Assembly: GCF_005281345.1 (NCBI RefSeq)
Contig: NZ_SZXJ01000082.1
Span: 1 to 35,590, forward strand
Reading direction: 5' to 3'
DNA from: Citrobacter sp. wls619
GTDB lineage: Bacteria; Pseudomonadota; Gammaproteobacteria; Enterobacterales; Enterobacteriaceae
DNA length: 35,590 nucleotides
Position 1 is the first letter of the stretch, and each line of letters opens with the position of its first letter. Below are positions 30,510 to 35,590 of the stretch, piece after piece. Both the position numbers and the translations under genes were made by a program. Under the pieces are notes generated by a model. The model did not search any database. It was not told the DNA's origin and was given only the letters and a program-made list of their open reading frames with translations.

Positions 30510-30660
30510 TTTTTGCGTAATGGATTCCATGAAGAGATCTCTGTTTCAGCAAAACAGATCTATCCTTCAGCCTGCCGCGCATCGTTATCAACTCATGGAT
30601 GATTACTGGCGACCAGGAAAGTAGAGTCTCGTCATCTTGTTTCTCAGGTGACGGATCGCC

Positions 30661-31611
30661 ATGAATACTGAAACTTCTACTACGCCACATGACGCGATTT
30701 TCAAAACGTTCTTAAACCACCCAGCGACCGCACGTGACTTTCTTCAGCTCCATCTTCCAGCCTCTTTGCAAAAACTGTGCGATCTGAAAACGCTACAACT
30801 GGAATCGGGCAGCTTTATTGAGGACGATTTGCGCGCATACTACTCTGATGTGCTGTGGTCGTTAAAAACATGCGAAGGCGATGGCTATATTTACACCATC
30901 ATTGAGCATCAGAGTACCGCCGATGCCCATATGGCGTTTCGGCTAATGCGTTATGCCATTGCGGTAATGCATCGTCATTTGGCTGCAGGCCACAAGAAAC
31001 TCCCGCTGGTGATACCTATGCTTTTTTATCATGGCTCAGCAAGCCCATACCCCTATTCACTTTGTTGGCTGGACGAATTTGATGACCCAAAATCCGCCAG
31101 ACAACTTTATAGCACCGCGTTTCCACTGATCGATATCACCGTCGTGCCCGATGACGAGATCATGCAGCATCGCCGGATGGCGCTGCTGGAACTTATCCAA
31201 AAACATATTCGTAAACGCGATTTGATGGGGCTGGTAGAAAAACTGGCCATCCTGCTTGTTAAAGGACACGCTAATGACATCCAGTTGAAAGCCTTGTTTA
31301 ATTATTTAATGCAGGCCGGGAACACCACACATTTTGGCGAATTTCTTCATGAAGTCGCCGAACGTTTACCCCAACATAAGGAAAAGTTGATGACTATCGC
31401 CGAAAGATTACGTCAGGAAGGGCACCTTAATGGTCTTCAGGAAGGTCATAGAAAAGGGTTAAAAGAGGGGTTACAAACGGGTCTGCAACAAGGTAAACGA
31501 GAGGAAGCTTTACGTATTGCATCAACCATGCAGGCTGATGGTATAGACCCGCTGACCATCTTCAGAATTACCGGTCTGACCGCTGAGGATCTGGCTACGC
31601 GTAGCCATTAA
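30661..31611 (+). CDS. rpnA: Rpn-family recombination-promoting nuclease / putative transposase
   Basis: Member of the YhgA/RpnA family, formerly Transposase_31, with a PD-(D/E)XK nuclease fold. E. coli RpnA is a DNA endonuclease that raises RecA-independent recombination, and Rpn proteins have been reported as toxic antiphage effectors. The core motif includes E54, D63 (YYSDVLW) and E82-x-Q84 (IIEHQST), matching the active-site pattern, so it looks catalytically intact. The 316 residues exceed K-12 RpnA (about 292 as I recall), through a C-terminal repeat region at 254-278 with Gly every fourth residue. Position between feoC and bioH is that of yhgA. A strong internal start for the C-terminal domain is listed separately. 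Confidence 0.93.
   Translation: MNTETSTTPHDAIFKTFLNHPATARDFLQLHLPASLQKLCDLKTLQLESGSFIEDDLRAYYSDVLWSLKTCEGDGYIYTIIEHQSTADAHMAFRLMRYAIAVMHRHLAAGHKKLPLVIPMLFYHGSASPYPYSLCWLDEFDDPKSARQLYSTAFPLIDITVVPDDEIMQHRRMALLELIQKHIRKRDLMGLVEKLAILLVKGHANDIQLKALFNYLMQAGNTTHFGEFLHEVAERLPQHKEKLMTIAERLRQEGHLNGLQEGHRKGLKEGLQTGLQQGKREEALRIASTMQADGIDPLTIFRITGLTAEDLATRSH
31390..31611 (+). CDS. Possible intragenic small Rpn protein (RpnA-S), same frame as rpnA
   Basis: An ATG at codon 244 of rpnA is preceded by AAGGA with a 7-base gap to the start, a near-ideal Shine-Dalgarno for an internal site. It would yield a 73-residue protein beginning [11 protein letters not shown] and carrying only the C-terminal repeat and tail domain. 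For E. coli Rpn nucleases such internally translated C-terminal proteins have been reported to act as antitoxins that block the full-length nuclease by sharing its oligomerisation domain. Here the site is inferred from sequence. I did not find a convincing dedicated promoter. Confidence 0.5.
   Translation: MTIAERLRQEGHLNGLQEGHRKGLKEGLQTGLQQGKREEALRIASTMQADGIDPLTIFRITGLTAEDLATRSH
31420..31494 (+). repeat. Degenerate 12-base (4-codon) repeats in rpnA
   Basis: Residues 254-278 of rpnA place Gly at 254, 258, 262, 266, 270, 274 and 278, with x-x-E/K/T/Q-type residues between ([20 protein letters not shown]). At DNA level this is about six imperfect 12-base units, prone to copy-number change. Confidence 0.75.
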
Positions 31612-31617
31612 TCTCAG

Positions 31618-31643
31618 GCCCGGCAAGCGTGGCTGTGCCGGGC
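31618..31643. terminator. GC-rich hairpin between rpnA and bioH
   Basis: GCCCGGCA (31618-31625) and TGCCGGGC (31636-31643) form a perfect 8-bp stem with a 10-base loop. It occupies the gap between two convergent genes. There is no T-run on either side, so it is a REP-like or Rho-type 3' hairpin rather than a classical intrinsic terminator. Confidence 0.5.
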
Positions 31644-31655
31644 AACGCAACGGAT

Positions 31656-32426
31656 TTATAACCGCTGTTTTAACGTCACCAGCGCAGAGCAGAACTCGGC
31701 AGGATGTGAGATAAACGGCGCATGAGCGGCTTTCGCAAACACCAGTGACTCACTCTGCGGCCACAGAGCATCCAGCATTGGCACCACTTTGCGCGGGACC
31801 AGGCCATCGAGATAACCGTATAAGCGCAGGAACGGCAGGTTCAACGCACACAACGGTTCACGCAGATCGACCGTTTTCAGGATCTCCAGCCCGCCATTGA
31901 GCACCTCGACGTCCGGCATGGGGAGCGCCAGTACCGTTTTTTTCAACGCCCGAGCATCCTGACGCGCGGTTTCCGTGCCCATCGTCTGCAATGCCAGAAA
32001 ACGCTCTACCGTTTTCTGGAAGTCTTCGCTTAGCTGTTGCTGGAAGCCAGCCAGTACCTCCGGTTTAATGCCCGGCCACGTTTCGCGTGCGCTAAAGCAG
32101 GGAGAAGAGGCAACGGTTACCAGCGCCTGAACGCGCTCAGGATGGGTCAATGCGACCTGGCTCGCCACCAGACCGCCCAAACTCCAGCCGAGCCAGACGG
32201 CTTTCCCCGGAGCCTGCCTTAATACCCGTTCAGTCATCTCTTCCAGCGACATCGCGCCAAAACCCTGACTACGGCCAAATCCCGGTAAGTCGACAAGATG
32301 CAGCGTAAAATGCGAGCTCAGTTCCTCGCTTATGCAATGCCACACCTCTGCATTCAGTCCCCATCCGTGCAGCAGCACAAGATGGCAATTTCCCGACCCC
32401 TGGGTCTGCCACCAGATGTCATTCAT
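31656..32426 (-). CDS. bioH: Pimeloyl-ACP methyl ester esterase
   Basis: Alpha/beta hydrolase that releases pimeloyl-ACP from its methyl ester, ending the BioC/BioH route to the biotin pimelate moiety. The 256-residue length equals E. coli BioH. The oxyanion/N-terminal motif LLHGWGLN, the nucleophile elbow GWSLGG with S82, a late Asp in YGYLDGLVP (about 207) and His in [12 protein letters not shown] (about 235) make the triad. It is transcribed divergently from gntX with only 37 bases between the starts, so their promoters must overlap each other or the coding regions. Confidence 0.97.
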   Translation of the reverse strand: MNDIWWQTQGSGNCHLVLLHGWGLNAEVWHCISEELSSHFTLHLVDLPGFGRSQGFGAMSLEEMTERVLRQAPGKAVWLGWSLGGLVASQVALTHPERVQALVTVASSPCFSARETWPGIKPEVLAGFQQQLSEDFQKTVERFLALQTMGTETARQDARALKKTVLALPMPDVEVLNGGLEILKTVDLREPLCALNLPFLRLYGYLDGLVPRKVVPMLDALWPQSESLVFAKAAHAPFISHPAEFCSALVTLKQRL

Positions 32427-32463
32427 CAGTTACTGTTCTCTTTTAGCTAACAAGGATGTCTCT

Positions 32464-33147
32464 ATGCTAACAGTACCAGGATTATGCTGGCTATGCCGAA
32501 TGCCGCTGAGGTTGGGGCATTGGGGAATTTGCTCTGTCTGCACACAGGCAGTACGCCAGCATGACAGCCTGTGCCCGCAGTGCGGGCTACCGGCCATTCA
32601 CACCTCGGTTCCCTGTGGTCGTTGCCTGCAAAAACCACCGCCGTGGCAGCGCCTGGTTTCAGTCAGCGACTATGTTCCGCCGTTGAGCGGGCTTATCCAC
32701 CAGCTTAAATTTTCACGACACAGCGAAATAGCCCCTGCGCTGGCACGTCTGCTGTTGCTGGAAGTATTGCAGGCTCGGCGCGTCAGCGGTCTTCCTCTGC
32801 CAGACAGGCTCATCAGCGTCCCACTCTGGCAACGCCGACACTGGCGCAGAGGATTTAATCAGAGCGATTTATTGTGCCGCCCTCTGGCGCGCTGGCTGGG
32901 CTGCGACTGGAACTGCCGGGCCATCACACGGGTACGGGCGACCGCCACACAACACCATCTCAGCGCCCGGTTACGCAAACGTAACCTGAAAAACGCCTTT
33001 CGCCTTGAATTGCCGGTGCAGGGACTCCATATGGTTATTGTGGATGATGTCGTCACTACCGGAAGTACCGTCGCGGAAATCGCGCAGCTGCTTTTACGCA
33101 ACGGCGCGGCGACTGTCCAGGTATGGTGCCTGTGTCGAACCTTGTAG
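32464..33147 (+). CDS. gntX: ComF/GntX-family phosphoribosyltransferase-like protein
   Basis: Member of the ComF family (GntX, YhgH), related to competence protein ComFC. It has an N-terminal zinc-ribbon-like region with four CxxC pairs (C8/C11, C23/C26, C37/C40, C51/C54). The C-terminal phosphoribosyltransferase fold carries the PRPP-binding signature VIVDDVVTTGST. The E. coli orthologue is linked to DNA utilisation as a nutrient, though its historical name comes from gluconate. The ATG at 32464 has AAGGATG upstream and gives 227 residues; the open frame extends 44 codons further but into bioH. nfuA follows after 58 bases. Confidence 0.94.
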   Translation: MLTVPGLCWLCRMPLRLGHWGICSVCTQAVRQHDSLCPQCGLPAIHTSVPCGRCLQKPPPWQRLVSVSDYVPPLSGLIHQLKFSRHSEIAPALARLLLLEVLQARRVSGLPLPDRLISVPLWQRRHWRRGFNQSDLLCRPLARWLGCDWNCRAITRVRATATQHHLSARLRKRNLKNAFRLELPVQGLHMVIVDDVVTTGSTVAEIAQLLLRNGAATVQVWCLCRTL

Positions 33148-33205
33148 AGCCTCGATGATGGGCGTATTATAACCAAGTAAAATAGTCAACTATTAGGCCA
33201 TTACT

Positions 33206-33781
33206 ATGATCCATATTTCCGATGCTGCACAAGCGCACTTTGCCAAACTGCTGGCAAATCAGGAAGAAGGGACACAAATCCGCGTATTTGTGATCAATCC
33301 CGGCACGCCTAACGCTGAATGTGGCGTTTCTTATTGTCCGCCGGACGCCGTGGAAGCAACCGACACCGCCATTAAATTTGACCTGCTGACCGCATATGTT
33401 GATGAACTGAGCGCACCGTATCTGGAAGATGCAGAAATCGATTTCGTCACTGACCAATTAGGTTCTCAGCTGACCCTGAAAGCACCGAACGCAAAAATGC
33501 GCAAAGTTGCCGATGATGCGCCGCTGATGGAACGCGTGGAGTACATGCTGCAATCGCAGATCAACCCACAGCTGGCTGGCCACGGTGGCCGTGTCTCCCT
33601 GATGGAAATTACCGATGAAGGCTTCGCCATTCTGCAGTTTGGCGGCGGCTGTAACGGTTGTTCAATGGTCGACGTTACGTTGAAAGAAGGTATCGAGAAA
33701 CAGCTATTGGCTGAATTCCCCGAACTGAAAGGCGTTCGTGATTTAACCGAACACCAGCGTGGCGAGCACTCTTACTACTAA
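33206..33781 (+). CDS. nfuA: Fe-S biogenesis / carrier protein NfuA
   Basis: [4Fe-4S] carrier delivering clusters to apo-proteins under oxidative stress or iron limitation. The 191 residues contain an N-terminal A-type-carrier-like domain lacking the usual three Cys ligands (about 1-95) and a C-terminal Nfu domain with CNGC at 149-152 in GGGCNGCSM, the cluster-binding motif. Length and domain order equal E. coli NfuA (YhgI). It lies 58 bases after gntX. Confidence 0.98.
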   Translation: MIHISDAAQAHFAKLLANQEEGTQIRVFVINPGTPNAECGVSYCPPDAVEATDTAIKFDLLTAYVDELSAPYLEDAEIDFVTDQLGSQLTLKAPNAKMRKVADDAPLMERVEYMLQSQINPQLAGHGGRVSLMEITDEGFAILQFGGGCNGCSMVDVTLKEGIEKQLLAEFPELKGVRDLTEHQRGEHSYY

Positions 33782-33806
33782 CGACCAGACAAGTAGAGTA
33801 TTCGTA

Positions 33807-33878
33807 GCCCCGATAACACGCATCAGCGTAGTCATCGGGCATTGATGCCGGATAGTCGCGTTAAGGCGTTATCCGGCC
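33807..33878. repeat. Hairpin plus REP unit after nfuA
   Basis: The arms GCCCCGAT (33807-33814) and ATCGGGC (33834-33840) form a hairpin. A REP unit at 33846-33878 (TGCCGGATAGTCGCG...GTTATCCGGCC) follows. Neither is followed by a T-run. Confidence 0.75.
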
Positions 33879-33993
33879 CTCGACCTAACCGGGCCAACAT
33901 TCCTCTGTTACATTTCTGCAATAAAACCCTCCATAATTTGACCCGCTTCTCATAATTTAAATTTTGCCTGCCCAGGTGATTTTCAAGTGCGGT

Positions 33994-34009
33994 ATGTTAC
34001 CCGTATCAT
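33994..34009 (+). promoter_or_regulatory. Candidate GntR operator 1 upstream of gntT
   Basis: ATGTTACCCGTATCAT is a near-palindrome close to the GntR-type pattern ATGTTACC-NN-TAACAT as I recall it. Its centre lies about 170 bases before the gntT start, near where the promoter is expected. Confidence 0.55.
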
Positions 34010-34134
34010 TCTTATCAGCACCCAAGACGCACATAACAGCCAGCTAAACTGATTAGTTTTACAGGCAATCAGCATTGGTGCTGTGAATACTCTGTTCCCG
34101 GTCGGGACAATCGGAATTTGTCATCTAAACACTG

Positions 34135-34150
34135 ACGTTACCCATAACAA
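34135..34150 (+). promoter_or_regulatory. Candidate GntR operator 2 in the gntT leader
   Basis: ACGTTACCCATAACAA shares the TTACC and TAAC half-sites with operator 1. It ends 19 bases before the gntT ATG, so it probably lies in the transcribed leader. Two operators would allow looping; E. coli gntT is known to have a pair. Confidence 0.55.
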
Positions 34151-34169
34151 AGTAAAGGCCAGGTAAATC

Positions 34170-35486
34170 ATGCCATTAGTCATCGTTGCTATCGGTGTAA
34201 TCTTGTTACTCCTCCTGATGATCCGTTTCAAAATGAACGGTTTCATCGCTCTCGTCCTGGTGGCGCTTGCTGTCGGATTGATGCAAGGGATGCCACTGGA
34301 TAAAGTCATTGGTTCTATTAAAGCCGGTGTCGGCGGAACCCTTGGCAGCCTCGCCCTGATTATGGGGTTTGGCGCCATGCTGGGCAAAATGTTGGCAGAC
34401 TGCGGCGGTGCGCAGCGCATTGCGACCACGCTGATTGCTAAATTCGGCAAAAAACACATTCAATGGGCGGTGGTCTTAACCGGCTTCACCGTTGGTTTTG
34501 CCCTGTTCTACGAAGTCGGCTTCGTGCTGATGCTGCCGCTGGTATTCACCATCGCTGCTGCTGCGAATATTCCGCTGCTGTACGTTGGTGTGCCGATGGC
34601 CGCTGCGCTGTCCGTGACTCACGGCTTTCTGCCGCCGCACCCGGGTCCGACCGCTATCGCGACCATTTTCCACGCCGATATGGGTAAAACCCTGCTGTTT
34701 GGTACGATTCTGGCAATCCCGACCGTCATTCTCGCAGGTCCGGTCTACGCACGTTTCCTGAAAGGCATCGATAAGCCGATCCCGGAAGGTCTGTACAGCG
34801 CGAAAACCTTCACTGAAGAAGAAATGCCGGGCTTTGGCGTCAGCGTCTGGACCTCTCTGGTACCGGTCATTCTGATGGCCATGCGTGCCGTCGCAGAGAT
34901 GATCCTGCCAAAAGGCCATGCTTTCCTGACGGTTGCGGAATTCCTCGGCGACCCGGTCATGGCGACGCTTATCGCGGTGCTGATTGCGATGTTCACGTTT
35001 GGTCTGAACCGTGGACGTTCGATGGATCAGATTAACGACACGCTGGTGTCCTCAATCAAAATCATCGCGATGATGCTGTTGATCATCGGTGGTGGCGGTG
35101 CCTTCAAACAGGTCCTGGTGGATAGCGGCGTCGACAAATACATCGCTTCAATGATGCACGGCTCTAACGTGTCTCCGCTGCTGATGGCATGGTCTATTGC
35201 TGCAGTACTGCGTATCGCCCTGGGTTCTGCAACCGTTGCAGCAATTACTGCAGGTGGGATTGTAGCGCCGCTGATTGCGACCACCGGCGTAAGCCCAGAG
35301 CTGATGGTTATCGCAGTGGGTTCCGGTTCCGTCATTTTCTCCCACGTGAACGATCCAGGCTTCTGGTTGTTCAAGGAGTACTTCAACCTGACCATCGGTG
35401 AAACCATCAAGTCATGGTCAATGCTGGAAACCATTATCTCCGTCTGCGGTCTGGTAGGGTGTCTGCTGCTGGGTATGGTCGTCTGA
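34170..35486 (+). CDS. gntT: High-affinity gluconate permease GntT
   Basis: Gluconate:H+ symporter of the GntP family. The 438-residue protein is highly hydrophobic throughout, with about 12-14 membrane segments beginning with PLVIVAIGVILLLLLMI. Family signatures include GFGAMLGKMLADCGGAQRIA (near 66-85), FYEVGFVLMLPL, HGFLPPHPGP, and the C-terminal SHVNDPGFWLFKEYF segment. Length and sequence match E. coli GntT. Two GntR-type operators precede it. The gene is followed by a REP unit and a half-terminator cut by an IS. The usual neighbour malQ is beyond the window. Confidence 0.97.
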   Translation: MPLVIVAIGVILLLLLMIRFKMNGFIALVLVALAVGLMQGMPLDKVIGSIKAGVGGTLGSLALIMGFGAMLGKMLADCGGAQRIATTLIAKFGKKHIQWAVVLTGFTVGFALFYEVGFVLMLPLVFTIAAAANIPLLYVGVPMAAALSVTHGFLPPHPGPTAIATIFHADMGKTLLFGTILAIPTVILAGPVYARFLKGIDKPIPEGLYSAKTFTEEEMPGFGVSVWTSLVPVILMAMRAVAEMILPKGHAFLTVAEFLGDPVMATLIAVLIAMFTFGLNRGRSMDQINDTLVSSIKIIAMMLLIIGGGGAFKQVLVDSGVDKYIASMMHGSNVSPLLMAWSIAAVLRIALGSATVAAITAGGIVAPLIATTGVSPELMVIAVGSGSVIFSHVNDPGFWLFKEYFNLTIGETIKSWSMLETIISVCGLVGCLLLGMVV

Positions 35487-35494
35487 TAAAACTG

Positions 35495-35524
35495 TGCCTG
35501 ATAGCGCTACGCTTATCAGGCCTA
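35495..35524. repeat. REP-like unit after gntT
   Basis: TGCCTGATAGCG...CTTATCAGGCCTA is the variant REP type in which CCTGAT and ATCAGG replace CCGGAT and ATCCGG. It lies 8 bases after the gntT stop. Confidence 0.75.
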
Positions 35525-35545
35525 CGGGCTACGAGCTTTCACCAT

Positions 35546-35561
35546 AAAAAAGCCGGGGAAA
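35546..35561 (+). terminator. Half of the gntT intrinsic terminator, interrupted by the IS
   Basis: AAAAAAGCCGGGGAAA is the 5' arm of an intrinsic terminator in the gntT direction. The complementary GC arm and T-tract are absent because the IS tip begins at 35562. The final AAA (35559-35561) may be one copy of a 3-bp target duplication. Confidence 0.55.
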
Positions 35562-35590
35562 TGAACTGCACCCAAAAAGTTGGACACCCA
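35562..35590. mobile_element. Terminus of an insertion sequence (right edge)
   Basis: TGAACTGCACCC followed by AAAAAGTTGGACA and CCCA is identical over 28 bases to the reverse complement of positions 1-28. The element body lies to the right of the window. The sequence resembles IS3-family (IS150-like) inverted repeats, and no transposase is visible. Confidence 0.75.

Larger units (their letters stand above)
33782..34169 (+). promoter_or_regulatory. nfuA-gntT intergenic region
   Basis: 388 bases with no gene. The first part holds a hairpin at 33807-33840 (GCCCCGAT with ATCGGGC) and a REP unit at 33846-33878. The second part holds two GntR-type operators (33994-34009 and 34135-34150). gntT is therefore set up for its own regulated transcription and not read through from nfuA. 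Confidence 0.6.

Noticed and set aside
30661-31611. rpnA as an active mobile element
   Set aside because: The family was once called transposase, but there are no terminal inverted repeats or target duplications around it, and its position is the conserved yhgA locus.
32332-32463. 44-codon N-terminal extension of gntX
   Set aside because: It lies inside bioH on the other strand, and the ATG at 32464 has its own Shine-Dalgarno and gives the family length.

Overview
The window is a 35.6 kb piece of core enterobacterial chromosome. Gene content, order and the protein sequences match the Escherichia/Salmonella/Citrobacter group. The proteins differ from E. coli K-12 by scattered substitutions, and I favour Citrobacter or a near relative. 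This rests on remembered family sequences, not on a search. Almost every gene is full length. I see no tRNA, rRNA, CRISPR array, prophage or foreign island.

Layout. Positions 1-28 and 35562-35590 are the same insertion-sequence terminus in opposite orientations, so the segment lies between two IS ends. From the left, all on the minus strand, comes the aroK-aroB-damX-dam-rpe-gph-trpS cluster (shikimate pathway, cell division, DNA adenine methylation, pentose phosphate, phosphoglycolate clearance, tryptophanyl-tRNA synthesis). Next is hofMNOPQ, a type IV pilus/DNA-uptake-like operon, also minus. Then come mrcA (plus, divergent from hofM), nudE (minus), and igaA-yrfG-hslR-hslO (plus; Rcs control, nucleotidase, heat-shock ribosome and redox chaperones). 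yhgE (minus, unknown membrane protein) is divergent from pckA (plus). ompR-envZ (minus) is divergent from greB-yhgF (plus). feoABC (ferrous iron uptake) is followed by an Rpn-family nuclease gene (rpnA/yhgA), bioH (minus), gntX, nfuA and gntT.

Regulation visible in the DNA. Good matches exist to Cra and CRP sites upstream of pckA, FNR and Fur sites upstream of feoA, and two GntR-type operators upstream of gntT. A bidirectional terminator separates pckA from envZ. REP/BIME palindromes or related GC-rich hairpins occupy most 3' intergenic gaps. Several genes need a start inside the longest ORF (hofQ, hofM, mrcA, hslO, ompR, feoC, gntX), chosen on Shine-Dalgarno sequences and family lengths.

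Most interesting points. (1) Both IS copies sit in what look like intrinsic terminator hairpins, at the same distance from the A-tract and with the same IS end facing the gene, which suggests a terminator-targeting element. (2) rpnA carries a strong internal Shine-Dalgarno/ATG that would make a 73-residue C-terminal protein, like the intragenic antitoxin reported for Rpn nucleases, and its C-terminal region is built of degenerate 4-residue repeats. (3) The aroK leader holds a long-range 10-bp inverted repeat around a 21-codon upstream ORF.
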